A stretch of DNA of 64,000 bases, taken from positions 124,001 through 188,000 of the forward strand of contig NZ_FCOL02000003.1 of assembly GCF_001544515.1 (NCBI RefSeq), written 5' to 3'. The position numbers were made by a program, and so were the translations under genes. How positions within the stretch are numbered: the stretch's first letter is position 1; the number at the start of each line of letters is the position of its first letter. Of this stretch, positions 52,590-61,784 are shown in pieces. The notes under the pieces were generated by a model, which did not search any database, was not told where the DNA came from, and saw only the letters and a list, made by a program, of their open reading frames with translations. Origin of the DNA: Caballeronia terrestris. GTDB taxonomy: Bacteria > Pseudomonadota > Gammaproteobacteria > Burkholderiales > Burkholderiaceae.

Positions 52590-53342
52590 ATGAATAACGG
52601 CAAGGTCACATTGCTCAGCGCCGGCCCCGGCGATCTGGACCTGCTCACCATCAAGGCCGCGAAGGCGCTCGCCGCCGCCGACGTCGTGCTCCTCGACGAT
52701 CTCGCCAATCCCGACATCGTGTCGCTCGCGCCGCGTGCGCGCGTGATTCGCGTGGGCAAGCGCGGCGGTTGCAAGTCGACGCCGCAGGCGTTCATCCAGC
52801 GCCTAATGCAGCGTTATGCGTCGAAGGGGCTGCACGTCGTGCGCGTGAAAGGCGGCGACGCCCTGCTTTTCGGCCGCGCCGGCGAGGAACTCGCGGCGCT
52901 GCGGCGCGCACAGATTCCGGTCGATATCGTGAACGGCATCTCGTCGGGATTCGCGGCGGCGGCGAGCCTCGGCGTATCGCTCACGCATCGCGAGCATTGC
53001 CAGGGCGTGACCTTCATCACGGCGCACATGCAGGATCACGGCGAGCCGGATTGGGCCGCGCTCGCCGCGACCGGCACCACGCTCGCGATCTATATGGGCA
53101 TGAGCCGCATCGACACGATTTGCGCCGGGCTTCTTTCGACGCTGCCCTTGAGTACGGCGGCGGCGGTCGTGCAATGGGCCGGCACGGACCGCGAACGGCG
53201 GCTCGTCACGACGCTCGGCCGTCTCGCCGCTGATGCGACCGCGGCCGGGCTCGGCAGTCCGGCGGTGATTCTCGTCGGGAATGCGATTGGCGAGGCAAAC
53301 GCGCGATATGAAGCGCACGATGACATGGCGCATGCGGCCTGA
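52590..53342 (+). CDS. cobA: Uroporphyrinogen-III C-methyltransferase (siroheme synthesis)
   Basis: 250 residues; AGAGGA before the ATG. SUMT motifs: LLSAGPGDLDLLTIKAAKAL, VVLLDDLANPDIV, VVRVKGGDALLFGRAGEE, GISSGFAAAASLGVSLTHR and the SAM-binding TTLAIYMGM. Two-step methylation of uroporphyrinogen III gives precorrin-2 for siroheme, the cofactor of NirB. Single-domain CobA/NasF type, not the CysG fusion. Controlled by its own sigma-54 promoter and ANTAR leader, matching the nitrite reductase operon it serves. Confidence 0.93.
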   Translation: MNNGKVTLLSAGPGDLDLLTIKAAKALAAADVVLLDDLANPDIVSLAPRARVIRVGKRGGCKSTPQAFIQRLMQRYASKGLHVVRVKGGDALLFGRAGEELAALRRAQIPVDIVNGISSGFAAAASLGVSLTHREHCQGVTFITAHMQDHGEPDWAALAATGTTLAIYMGMSRIDTICAGLLSTLPLSTAAAVVQWAGTDRERRLVTTLGRLAADATAAGLGSPAVILVGNAIGEANARYEAHDDMAHAA

Positions 53343-53436
53343 TATCAAAAATCACGCGCCGATATACTTGGTTAACAAGAGAAGCGCATATATAAGCAGC
53401 ACGCCCCCTGCAATGAACTCACTCTGCGCCTGACCC

Positions 53437-54012
53437 ATGCTTCGTGTTCTCCTCGTCACCGACACGGACAAACCGATCGGCGATCTGCGCCAGGCGCTCG
53501 CACGCCTCGGCTACGAGATGCTGCCCGAAGTCGCAACGCCCGCCGCGCTGCCGAAGGTCGTCGAGCGCGAACGGCCGGATGTCGTCATCATCGATACCGA
53601 ATCGCCTTCGCGCGATACGCTCGAGCAGCTCGCCGTGATGAACAAGGCAGCGCCGCGCCCCGTGCTGATGTTCAGCAACGACGCCGATCAGCAGTTCATC
53701 CGCGCGGCGGTCGGCGCGGGCGTGACGGCGTATCTCGTCGAAGGGCTCGCGGCCGAGCGGCTCGCGCCGATCCTCGAAGTCGCGCTCGCGCGGTTCGCGC
53801 ACGAAGAGAAGTTGCGTCTGCGGCTCGCGCAGGTGGAAAGCGAGCTCGCAGAACGCAAGACGATCGACCGCGCCAAGCGCCTCCTGATGGACCGCCGCCA
53901 CATGACGGAGCAGGAGGCGTACGCCGCGCTGCGCAAGCGCGCGATGGACCAGGGCATCAAAGTGGCCGAAGTCGCGCGGCAACTGATCGCGATGGCCGAT
54001 CTACTGGGGTGA
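53437..54012 (+). CDS. nasT: NasT, ANTAR-domain nitrate-responsive antiterminator
   Basis: 191 residues. An N-terminal receiver-like domain (MLRVLLVTDTDKPI, PDVVIIDTESPSRD, PVLMFSND) is followed by a coiled linker (EKLRLRLAQVESELAERK) and the RNA-binding ANTAR domain AKRLLMDRRHMTEQEAYAAL with KVAEVARQLI. Binds the two-hairpin leaders upstream and lets polymerase pass the terminators. Without nitrate it is held by NasS, encoded 10 bases downstream. Confidence 0.93.
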   Translation: MLRVLLVTDTDKPIGDLRQALARLGYEMLPEVATPAALPKVVERERPDVVIIDTESPSRDTLEQLAVMNKAAPRPVLMFSNDADQQFIRAAVGAGVTAYLVEGLAAERLAPILEVALARFAHEEKLRLRLAQVESELAERKTIDRAKRLLMDRRHMTEQEAYAALRKRAMDQGIKVAEVARQLIAMADLLG

Positions 54013-54022
54013 CCCGCACGCT

Positions 54023-55171
54023 ATGAACACACCTGACTCGATCCCCGCCGACCGCTTCGGCCCGCCCGAAAAGACGCATATCCGGCTCGGCTTCGTCGCG
54101 CTGTCGGACGTCGCGCCGCTCGCCGCCGCGCGCCTCCTCGACTTCGGCCGCCGCCACGGACTCACGCTCGAACTGTGCCGCCAGCCGTCGTGGGCGGCCG
54201 TGCGCGACAAGCTGCTGTCCGGCGAAATCGATGCCGCCCATGCGCTCTACGGGCTCGTGTACGGTGTGCAGCTCGGCATCGGCGGGCCGCAGGCGGACAT
54301 GGCCGTGCTGATGGTGCTCAATCGCAACGGCGGCGCGGTCACGCTGTCGAACGCGCTCGCCGAGGTTTATCGCGCGACGGGCAGCCTGAAAAAGGCGTTC
54401 GCGTCGCTCGGACGCCCGCCCGTCCTCGCGCAGACCTTCCCGACCGGCACCCACGCGATGTGGCTCTATTACTGGCTCGCGGCGAACGGCGTGCATCCGT
54501 TGCGCGACATCGAGAGCGTCGTGATTCCGCCGCCGCGCATGGTCGATGCGTTGGCCGAAGACCAGCTCGACGGCTTTTGCTGCGGCGAGCCCTGGCACGC
54601 GCTCGCGGAAGCGCGCGGGGCGGGAAGCACGGTCGTGCTGACGAGTGGCATCTGGCCGGATCATCCCGAAAAGGTGCTCGCGAGCCGGCGCGATTTCGCG
54701 GCGCTGTATCCGAACACGTCGCGCGCGCTGATCCGGACGATGCTCGAAGCCTGCCGCTGGCTCGACGAGCCGGGGCATCGCGCGGAGATTGCGCCGCTGC
54801 TCGCCGCGCCGGATCTGGTCAATGCGCCGCGCGAACTGATCGAGCCGCGTTTGACCGGCGCTTACGATCCGGCGCGTTTTCCGGATGCGCTCCCCGTCAG
54901 TTTCTTCGATGGCGGCAAGGTCAACTATCCGCGCTCCTCCGATGGCCTGTGGTTCATGACGCAATATCGTCGCTGGGGTCTGCTTGACAGACCTTCTGGC
55001 GATGCCGAAATCGCCGTCGCGGTCAACCAGACGGCGCTGTATCGCGAGGCAGCCGCGCTCGAGGGCGTCGAGTTACCGGACGAATACCGCCGCGACGTGC
55101 TCTGCGACGGCCGCGCCTGGGACGGCGAAGCGCCCAGGCTCTATCTCGACGGGTTCGACCTGCGCGCCTGA
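54023..55171 (+). CDS. nasS: NasS, cytoplasmic nitrate/nitrite sensor
   Basis: 382 residues with the NrtA/CmpA binding-protein fold but no signal peptide, which marks the cytoplasmic sensor NasS rather than a transporter subunit. Family segments: HIRLGFVALSDVAPLAAARL, LYGLVYGVQLGIGGPQADMA, QTFPTGTHAMWLYYWLAANG and DGFCCGEPWHALAE. In the absence of nitrate it sequesters NasT; nitrate or nitrite binding releases it. Confidence 0.92.
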   Translation: MNTPDSIPADRFGPPEKTHIRLGFVALSDVAPLAAARLLDFGRRHGLTLELCRQPSWAAVRDKLLSGEIDAAHALYGLVYGVQLGIGGPQADMAVLMVLNRNGGAVTLSNALAEVYRATGSLKKAFASLGRPPVLAQTFPTGTHAMWLYYWLAANGVHPLRDIESVVIPPPRMVDALAEDQLDGFCCGEPWHALAEARGAGSTVVLTSGIWPDHPEKVLASRRDFAALYPNTSRALIRTMLEACRWLDEPGHRAEIAPLLAAPDLVNAPRELIEPRLTGAYDPARFPDALPVSFFDGGKVNYPRSSDGLWFMTQYRRWGLLDRPSGDAEIAVAVNQTALYREAAALEGVELPDEYRRDVLCDGRAWDGEAPRLYLDGFDLRA

Positions 55172-55213
55172 CCTACTATTCATGTGTAAAGTCGCGAATG
55201 CGCGGAGGCTCAC

Positions 55214-55699
55214 ATGGAACTGCTCACTGTCGACATCGACAAGCCCGAGGACACCAACTTCATCCTGGGGCAGTCGCATTTCATCAAGACCGTCGAGGAC
55301 CTGCACGAAGCGCTGTTCGGCGCCGTGCCGGGAATCAAATTCGGGCTGGCGTTCTGCGAGGCGTCGGGCAAGCGCCTCGTGCGCTCGTCCGGCACCGATC
55401 CCGCCTCGCAGCAACTCGCGGAAAGGAACGCGCTGTCGATCGCCGCCGGGCACAGCTTCATCGTCTTTCTCGGCGACGGTTTTTTCCCGGTGAACGTGCT
55501 GAACGCGGTGAAGGCCGTGCCGGAGGTGTGCCGCATCTTCTGCGCGACCGCGAATCCGACGCAGGTGCTCGTCGCGCAGACGGATCGGGGACGCGGAATA
55601 GTGGGCGTCGTGGACGGATTGCCGCCGCTCGGCGTCGAAACCACCGAGGACGTGGCTTGGCGGCGCGGGTTGTTGCGGACGATCGGGTATAAGGCGTGA
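55214..55699 (+). CDS. Adenosine-specific kinase (DUF355 family)
   Basis: 161 residues; GGAGG before the ATG. Family pattern is clear: PEDTNFILGQSHFIKTVEDL, FGLAFCEASGKRLVRSSG, HSFIVFLGDGFFPVNVLNAV, VCRIFCATANPTQVLVA and GRGIVGVVDGLPPLGVE. The fold is an archaeal-type adenosine-specific kinase, with an unclear role in bacteria. It follows nasS but has its own ribosome site and no obvious link to nitrate use. Confidence 0.85.
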   Translation: MELLTVDIDKPEDTNFILGQSHFIKTVEDLHEALFGAVPGIKFGLAFCEASGKRLVRSSGTDPASQQLAERNALSIAAGHSFIVFLGDGFFPVNVLNAVKAVPEVCRIFCATANPTQVLVAQTDRGRGIVGVVDGLPPLGVETTEDVAWRRGLLRTIGYKA

Positions 55700-56067
55700 G
55701 GGCTTCCGTAGCTTAAAACAGCCCGCTGCATCGGCCGGGCGCTGTCCGGAATCGGCTGAATATCGTCCTTGACTTGCCCTCAATATTCGCGAAAATGTGT
55801 GCCCGGCCCCGCCGGAGCGCCCATCAGCACTGCATTTCCCCCGTTCCGTCACGAAAATAAATGCGGATGCTGTATAACCGGCAAGAGTGCTTGCCGGCAC
55901 CGCCGGCCGTATCGGCCGCGTGGCCCGCATCAGGCCAACAAACCCGCAAGCATCAAACGAACACCGCGCGCCGCGCGAAAAACCGCGCAGGCAACCCCGC
56001 AGCCCACAGTCTGTTCAGCGTCGCCTGAGGATGGGTCGTCCTCGGGCAACGGCCATAGGAGCATGTC
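55700..56067. other. Intergenic region before the Hsp70-like operon
   Basis: About 370 bases with no convincing gene. Probably carries the promoter of the DUF2760/Hsp70 operon (a TTGACT at about 55769 has only a weak -10). No heat-shock sigma-32 promoter of good match was recognised. Confidence 0.45.
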
Positions 56068-56619
56068 ATGACCGACTTGAACCCGTCATTTTTCGGCAGG
56101 ATGTCGATAGCTTTCGGCACGTTTTTCAGCGTTCTCGGCGACGCCGAGTTCGCCGGCCAGGTGAAGCGTCTGCGTGAAGCGCCCGCAGCCGCTCCGGCTC
56201 CGGCACCCGTAAAACCCGTCGCTCCCACACTCAAGGAAGCCACCCCCGAAGCCGCGCTGCAACTGCTCGGCCTGCTCCAGCGCGACGCGCGTTTCATCGA
56301 TTTCGTCGAGGAAGACATCGCCAACTACACCGACGCCGACATCGGCGCCGCCGCGCGCCTCGTCCACGACGGCTGCCGCACTGTGCTGCGCGAGCATTTC
56401 ACGATCCGCCCGGTGCGCGACGAAGCCGAAGGCAGCCGCGTCACATTGCCCGACGGTTTCGATGCCACCGCGATCCGCCTGACGGGCAACGTCGTCGGCA
56501 AGCCGCCGTTCAACGGCAGCATCAGCCATCGCGGCTGGAAAGTCGCCGACGTGCGCCTGCCGAAGCTCGCCGACAGTCACGACGCAAGCGTCGTCGCCCC
56601 CGCCGAGGTGGAACTATGA
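56068..56619 (+). CDS. DUF2760 protein
   Basis: 183 residues; AGGAG before the ATG. An N-terminal segment (FFGRMSIAFGTFFSVLGDAEFA) could be amphipathic or membrane-associated, then a Pro/Ala linker (AAPAPAPVKPVAPT) and a conserved globular C-part: LLGLLQRDARFIDFVEEDIANY, RLVHDGCRTVLREHF and NVVGKPPFNGSISHRGWKV. DUF2760 proteins occur beside Hsp70 homologues; no activity is known. Overlaps the next gene by ATGA. Confidence 0.88.
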   Translation: MTDLNPSFFGRMSIAFGTFFSVLGDAEFAGQVKRLREAPAAAPAPAPVKPVAPTLKEATPEAALQLLGLLQRDARFIDFVEEDIANYTDADIGAAARLVHDGCRTVLREHFTIRPVRDEAEGSRVTLPDGFDATAIRLTGNVVGKPPFNGSISHRGWKVADVRLPKLADSHDASVVAPAEVEL

Positions 56620-58454
56620 GCGATCCGCGCTATTCGATCGGCGTCGATCTGGGCACGACGCACTGCGCCCTCTCCTACGTCGACATCACCGCCAGCGACG
56701 GCGACAAAACCGTGCAAGGTGTTCTGCCGATCGCACAGATCACCGCGCCCGGCGCTGTCGAGCAGCCAGAACTGCTGCCGTCGTTCCTCTATCTGCCGCA
56801 TCCGAACGAGCTCACGCCCGGCGACCTGAACCTGCCGTGGACCGCCGAGCGCACCTTCGCCGTCGGCGAACTGGCGCGCAGCCGTGGCGCCGGCACGCCG
56901 ATCCGCCTCGTTTCGAGCGCGAAAAGCTGGCTGTGCCATCCCGGCGTCGACCGGCGCGCGGCGATCCTGCCGAACGACGCGCCCGAGGAAGTCGAGCGCG
57001 TCTCGCCGCTGGAAACATCGGTCCGCTATTTGACGCACCTGCGCGAAGCATGGGACCACGCGCATCCCGACGCGCCTTTCGCCGAGCAGGAGATCACCGT
57101 CACGATCCCCGCCTCGTTCGATCCGGCCGCGCGCGAACTGACGGCCGAAGCCGCGCAGGCCGCGGGCTACGCGCGCATGACGCTGCTCGAAGAACCGCAG
57201 GCCGCGCTCTATAGCTGGATCCAGAACACCGATAGCGCCTGGCGCAAGCAAGTGCGCGTGGGCGACGTGATCCTCGTGGTCGATGTGGGCGGCGGGACGA
57301 GCGACTTTTCGCTGATCGCGGTGGTCGAGCGGGAAGGCAATCTGGAACTGCATCGCGTGGCGGTCGGCGAGCACATCCTGCTCGGCGGCGACAACATGGA
57401 CCTCGCGCTCGCGCACGTCGTCGCACGCAAACTTGCGTCCGCGGGCACGCAGCCCGATCCGTGGCAACTGCGCGCGCTCACCTACGCGTGCCGGTCGGCG
57501 AAGGAAACGCTGCTCTCCGATCCGTCGCAGGAGGCCGTGCCGCTCGTCGTGCCGAGCCGCGGCTCGAAACTGATCGGCGGCTCGATCCGCACCGAACTCA
57601 CGCGCGCCGAACTCACGCAGACGATCCTCGACGGCTTCTTCCCCCAAGTCGACGCCAGCGCGCGGCCGGTGAGCCGGGCGCGCGTCGGCCTGACACAGCT
57701 CGGGCTGCCCTACGCGCAGGATGCCGCGGTGACGCGTCATCTCGCGGGCTTCCTCGGCCGGCAGGTCGCGGCGCTCGCCGATCTCGGCCGCAGCGTGCCG
57801 GAAAACGCCACCTTCCTGCATCCGACGGCGGTCCTTTTCAACGGCGGCGTCTTCAAGTCGACGCTGCTCGTCGATCGAATTTTGCAGACGCTCAACGGCT
57901 GGCTTGCCGCCGAAGGCGCGCCGGCCGCGCGGCTGCTCGAAGGCGCGGACCTCGATCTCGCGGTCGCGCGCGGCGCCGCTTACTACGGTTACGTGCGGCG
58001 CGGCAAGGGCGTGCGGATTCGCGGCGGCACGGCGCGCGCGTACTACGTCGCAGTCGAATCGGCGATGCCCGCCGTGCCGGGTCTCGAACCGCCCGTCACG
58101 GCGCTTTGCGTCGCGCCGTTCGGCATGGAGGAAGGCACCGACGCCGAGTTGCCCGCGCAGGAATTCGGGCTCGTCGTCGGGGAGCCGGTGCATTTCCGCT
58201 TCTTCGGATCGTCGGTGCGGCGCCAGGATCAGGTCGGCACGATGCTCGACTACTGGCAGCCCGACGAACTTCAGGAACTCGACGAAATCGAAGCCACGCT
58301 GCCCACCGAAGGCCGCACGCCCGGCGAAATCGTACCGGTGAAGCTGCACGCGCGCGTGACGGAAGCGGGCACGCTCGAACTCGAAGCCGTGCCGCGCGGC
58401 AGCAGCGAGCGCTGGAAAGTCGAATTCGACGTGCGCGGCGGCGTGAGTGAATAG
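56616..58454 (+). CDS. Hsp70-like ATPase (first copy)
   Basis: 612 residues. Actin-like ATPase signatures: phosphate-1 GVDLGTTHCALSYVD, phosphate-2 VVDVGGGTSDFSLIAV, adenosine-like FNGGVFKSTLLVDRI. The C-terminal part after about 520 is not the usual DnaK beta-sandwich and helical lid, and no EEVD-type tail is seen. The catalytic Lys region (SSAKSWLCHPGVD) is retained. Likely an ATP-driven chaperone-like enzyme working with the second copy and DUF2760; client unknown. Confidence 0.88.
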   Translation: MSDPRYSIGVDLGTTHCALSYVDITASDGDKTVQGVLPIAQITAPGAVEQPELLPSFLYLPHPNELTPGDLNLPWTAERTFAVGELARSRGAGTPIRLVSSAKSWLCHPGVDRRAAILPNDAPEEVERVSPLETSVRYLTHLREAWDHAHPDAPFAEQEITVTIPASFDPAARELTAEAAQAAGYARMTLLEEPQAALYSWIQNTDSAWRKQVRVGDVILVVDVGGGTSDFSLIAVVEREGNLELHRVAVGEHILLGGDNMDLALAHVVARKLASAGTQPDPWQLRALTYACRSAKETLLSDPSQEAVPLVVPSRGSKLIGGSIRTELTRAELTQTILDGFFPQVDASARPVSRARVGLTQLGLPYAQDAAVTRHLAGFLGRQVAALADLGRSVPENATFLHPTAVLFNGGVFKSTLLVDRILQTLNGWLAAEGAPAARLLEGADLDLAVARGAAYYGYVRRGKGVRIRGGTARAYYVAVESAMPAVPGLEPPVTALCVAPFGMEEGTDAELPAQEFGLVVGEPVHFRFFGSSVRRQDQVGTMLDYWQPDELQELDEIEATLPTEGRTPGEIVPVKLHARVTEAGTLELEAVPRGSSERWKVEFDVRGGVSE

Positions 58455-58466
58455 GCGTCGCGCCAG

Positions 58467-61256
58467 ATGAAGCGCTACACCGTCGGCATCGACCTGGGCA
58501 CGAGCAATACGGTCGTCGCGTACGGGGAGACGGGGTCGGAGGACATCCGCGTCTTCGATGTCGATCAACTGGTCGGGCTCGGCGAGGTCGCCGCGCGGCC
58601 ACTTCTGCCGTCGCTGCGCTATCACGCGGCGGCGGGCGAGCTCGATCCCGGCGACTTGCACCTGCCATGGCAAGCCGCCGGTCACAAGGACGCGCAGCCG
58701 GTCGTGATCGGCCGGCTCGCGCGCACGCTCGGCGCGCAGGTGCCTGGGCGCCTCGTCGCGAGCGCGAAGAGCTGGCTGTCGCACGGATCGGTGGATCGCA
58801 CCGCGCCGATCCTGCCGTGGGGCGCGGCCGACGACGTCACCAAAATTTCACCCGTGGCGGCGTGCGCGAGCTATCTCGCGCACCTGCGCGCCGCGTGGAA
58901 CCATCGTTTTCCGGACGCGCCGCTCGAAGCGCAGGACGTCGTGCTGACCGTCCCCGCTTCCTTCGACGAAGGCGCGCGCGCCTTGACGCTCGAAGCCGCG
59001 CGGCTCGCGAAGCTGCCGGCGCTGCGGCTGCTGGAGGAGCCGCAAGCCGCCTTCTACGACTGGCTTTTCCACCATCGCGAGAGCCTCGACACGGCGCTTA
59101 ACGCGACGCGGCTCGTGCTGATCTGCGACGTCGGCGGCGGCACGACCGACCTCACGCTGATCAAGGTAGAGATGCAGGACGGCGAGCCGCAACTGACGCG
59201 CATCGGCGTCGGCAATCACCTGATGCTCGGCGGCGACAACATGGATCTCGCGCTCGCGCATCTCGCCGAGGGGCGGATCGCGCCGGGCAGTTCCACCACG
59301 ACGCGGCTCTCGGCCGGGCAGCTTTCGCAGCTCGTCGAGCGCAGCCGCGCCGCGAAGGAGCACCTGCTCGGCGACGACGCGCCCGAGTCCACGTCGATCA
59401 CGCTGCTCGGCGCGGGCTCGAAGCTCGTCGGCGGGTCGCGCTCGGCGCAGGTGTCGCGCGAGGAGATCGAAAGGATCATCGTCGACGGGTTCTTTCCCGC
59501 GGTGTCGTCGGAGGAGCGGCCGGGGCGCGCGCGCGGCGGGATCGTCGAGTTCGGGCTGCCGTATGCGAGCGATCCCGCGATCACCCGCCACATCGCCGCG
59601 TTTCTCGCACAGCACGCGGCGCAGTCGCGGCAAGCGCTCGCGACGCCCGACTCCGACGGCGCGCGCTTGCCCGTGCCGGATACGTTGCTGCTGAACGGTG
59701 GCGTCTTTCGCGCGGCGCCGCTCACCGAGCGCCTCGCCGATACGCTCGGCGCCTGGCGCGGCGAGCCGCTCAACCTGCTTCACAACGCGAATCCGGACGT
59801 GGCGGTGGCGCGCGGCGCGGTAGCGTATGCGCTCGCGCGCGCGGGACATGCGCCGCGGATCGGCGGCGGATCGCCGCGCAGCCTGTTCCTCGTGCTCGAC
59901 GAGGACGGCGAGACCCAGACCGGGCGCGGCGTCTGCCTTCTGCCGCGCGGCACGGAGGAAGGCCAGCCAATGGAGCTGAAGGATCGCACTTTCGCGCTGA
60001 AGCTCGGAGCGCCGGTGCGCTTCCATTTGGTATCGTCGGTGGCGGATACCGCGTACCGCGCAGGCGATATCGCCGATCTCTCGGCATCGGCGGGCGACTT
60101 CGTGCGCCTGCCGCCGATCGCGACCGTCGTCGACCCGAAGGGCGCGGGCGGCGCGAGCGAAACCGCCGTCCACCTGACGACGACGCTCACCGAAGTCGGC
60201 ACGCTCGACGTCCACTGCATCGCCGCCGACGATCCGAAACGTCGCTGGCGCTTGGAATTCCAGCTGCGGCGCGAGCAGGCGCAAAGCGATATCGACGCCT
60301 CGAAGTCGCATCCCGCGCTGCCGAAGGCGATCGAGCAGGTCGAGCGCACGTTCGGCGCCAAGTCGCACGACGTCGGGCCGAAGGAGGTCAAGCGGCTGCG
60401 CGCGCAGCTCGAACAGTTGCTCGGCCCGCGCGAAAGCTGGGACATCGTGCTCTTGCGCGAACTGTTCGGCACCTTCATCGACCGCGCACGGCGGCGCCGG
60501 CGCTCGGCGGACCACGAGCGGCTGTGGCTCAATTTCGCGGGCTATTGCGTGCGGCCGGGCTTCGGCTACGCGCTCGACGACTGGCGCGTCGAGCAACTGT
60601 GGCCGTTCTACGCGCAGGGTATCCAGTACGTCAACGAGAGCCAGATCTGGTCCGAGTGGTGGACGCTCTGGCGGCGCGCGGCGGGCGGCCTCCCCGAAGA
60701 AGCGCAAGTCTTCCTGCTCGACGACATGGCGTTCCATCTCCAGCCGCCCGGCACGTCGCGCTACAACCGCCCGTCGGGGACGATGAAGGTCGGCTACGAC
60801 GACATGGTGCGGCTCGCGGCATCGCTCGAACGCGTGCCTGTCGAGCGCAAGACCGAGGTCGGGCAATGGCTGCTGACGCGGCTCAAGAAGCCTTCGGAGA
60901 ACCCGCAGGGCTGGTGGGCCGTCGGTCGCATCGGCGCGCGCCAGCCGTTTTACGGCAGCGCGCACGGCGTCGTGCCGCCTGAAGTCGCGGTCGAATGGCT
61001 CACGGCGATCCTCGCGCTCGACTGGAAGAAGGTCGAGCCGGCTGCGTTCGCCGCGGTCCAGATCGCGCGCATGACGGGCGACCGCTCGCGCGACCTCCCC
61101 GCCGACACTCGCGCCGAAGTCGTGCGGCGGCTCACGGCGGCGAACGCATCGCGGACCTGGATCGACATGGTGAGTGCGGCCGTCAAGCTCGATCGCGCCG
61201 ACGAGGGACGCGTGTTCGGCGAATCGCTGCCGGTTGGACTAAAGCTGATCGGCTGA
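58467..61256 (+). CDS. Hsp70-like ATPase with C-terminal DUF3731 domain
   Basis: 929 residues, start 12 bases after the first copy. Hsp70 ATPase motifs: GIDLGTSNTVVAYGE, ICDVGGGTTDLTLIKV, LNGGVFRAAPLTERL. After the ATPase and a beta-like region (RFHLVSSVADTAYRAGDIAD), a C-terminal DUF3731 domain of about 330 residues begins near 600 (LPKAIEQVERTFGAK, WDIVLLRELFGTFIDRARRR, WLNFAGYCVRPGFG). Much longer than DnaK and without its substrate-binding lid. Probably the larger partner of the upstream copy. Confidence 0.88.
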   Translation: MKRYTVGIDLGTSNTVVAYGETGSEDIRVFDVDQLVGLGEVAARPLLPSLRYHAAAGELDPGDLHLPWQAAGHKDAQPVVIGRLARTLGAQVPGRLVASAKSWLSHGSVDRTAPILPWGAADDVTKISPVAACASYLAHLRAAWNHRFPDAPLEAQDVVLTVPASFDEGARALTLEAARLAKLPALRLLEEPQAAFYDWLFHHRESLDTALNATRLVLICDVGGGTTDLTLIKVEMQDGEPQLTRIGVGNHLMLGGDNMDLALAHLAEGRIAPGSSTTTRLSAGQLSQLVERSRAAKEHLLGDDAPESTSITLLGAGSKLVGGSRSAQVSREEIERIIVDGFFPAVSSEERPGRARGGIVEFGLPYASDPAITRHIAAFLAQHAAQSRQALATPDSDGARLPVPDTLLLNGGVFRAAPLTERLADTLGAWRGEPLNLLHNANPDVAVARGAVAYALARAGHAPRIGGGSPRSLFLVLDEDGETQTGRGVCLLPRGTEEGQPMELKDRTFALKLGAPVRFHLVSSVADTAYRAGDIADLSASAGDFVRLPPIATVVDPKGAGGASETAVHLTTTLTEVGTLDVHCIAADDPKRRWRLEFQLRREQAQSDIDASKSHPALPKAIEQVERTFGAKSHDVGPKEVKRLRAQLEQLLGPRESWDIVLLRELFGTFIDRARRRRRSADHERLWLNFAGYCVRPGFGYALDDWRVEQLWPFYAQGIQYVNESQIWSEWWTLWRRAAGGLPEEAQVFLLDDMAFHLQPPGTSRYNRPSGTMKVGYDDMVRLAASLERVPVERKTEVGQWLLTRLKKPSENPQGWWAVGRIGARQPFYGSAHGVVPPEVAVEWLTAILALDWKKVEPAAFAAVQIARMTGDRSRDLPADTRAEVVRRLTAANASRTWIDMVSAAVKLDRADEGRVFGESLPVGLKLIG

Positions 61257-61384
61257 GCCGTCTTGATGCCGTTGCGTTCGAAATGCTTCGCTCTCTGAAC
61301 AAAATGGCCCGACGTGTCGCGCCGATGCATCACGAAAGGCTTGACGCGCTTGATTCCCGGGCATGTGGCGCCTATTTTTAAAAT

Positions 61385-61399
61385 GTGTCAATTCGACAC
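61385..61399. promoter_or_regulatory. Inverted repeat GTGTC-N5-GACAC
   Basis: GTGTCAATTCGACAC sits 16 bases before the small basic gene. Could be an operator or a short hairpin in its leader. Confidence 0.35.
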
Positions 61400-61414
61400 G
61401 TGAAGGAGGTCAAC

Positions 61415-61576
61415 ATGCCATCCCCAAGGAAAGCCCCGCCGAGCAATCCGGCCGAAAACGAAATGTCGAGTCGCAAGAAAAGCGCGACCGGCACGAAGCA
61501 ATCGGCTGTCAAAGCAACAGGCGCCAAGGAAATGCAGGTCGCCAAGCGCACCACCAAGGCCAAGCCAAAGAGTTGA
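61415..61576 (+). CDS. Small Lys-rich protein
   Basis: 53 residues. The ATG at 61415 is preceded by a perfect AAGGAGGT ribosome site, the strongest evidence that this is a gene. Sequence is basic and low complexity (SSRKKSATGTKQSAVKATGA, KRTTKAKPKS), probably unfolded and nucleic-acid or membrane binding. It stands alone between the Hsp70-like operon and the hybrid kinase. No family recognised. Confidence 0.65.
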   Translation: MPSPRKAPPSNPAENEMSSRKKSATGTKQSAVKATGAKEMQVAKRTTKAKPKS

Positions 61577-61578
61577 AC

Positions 61579-61602
61579 GGCCCAAGCCCTCGTCCATGGG
61601 CC
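61579..61602 (+). terminator. Possible terminator hairpin after the small basic gene
   Basis: GGCCCA and TGGGCC can pair with a 12-base loop right after the stop. No good T-run, so weak. Confidence 0.3.
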
Positions 61603-61784
61603 GGGGGCGGGCTCTCTTATAGCGGTTATTCTCTCCATTGAGCGCGGCGCTTCACCCTCCATTTTTCCCTCGACGCCAATACCGGCCATTCCCAGCGTTC
61701 TAAATTTCGTCCGAAAAACGCGCTTGTCGCGTGTGAGATGTCGCCTACAGTAGTTAACCTCCTCCCTGTATAAGCGAGCGTGAA

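Noticed and set aside
54023..55171. Nitrate ABC transporter binding protein (NrtA)
   Set aside because: No signal peptide, and it is coupled to nasT; fits cytoplasmic NasS.
56577..58784. 735-codon minus-strand open frame
   Set aside because: Shadow of the two Hsp70-like genes.
58848..60965. 705-codon minus-strand open frame
   Set aside because: Shadow of the second Hsp70-like gene; no recognisable motif.
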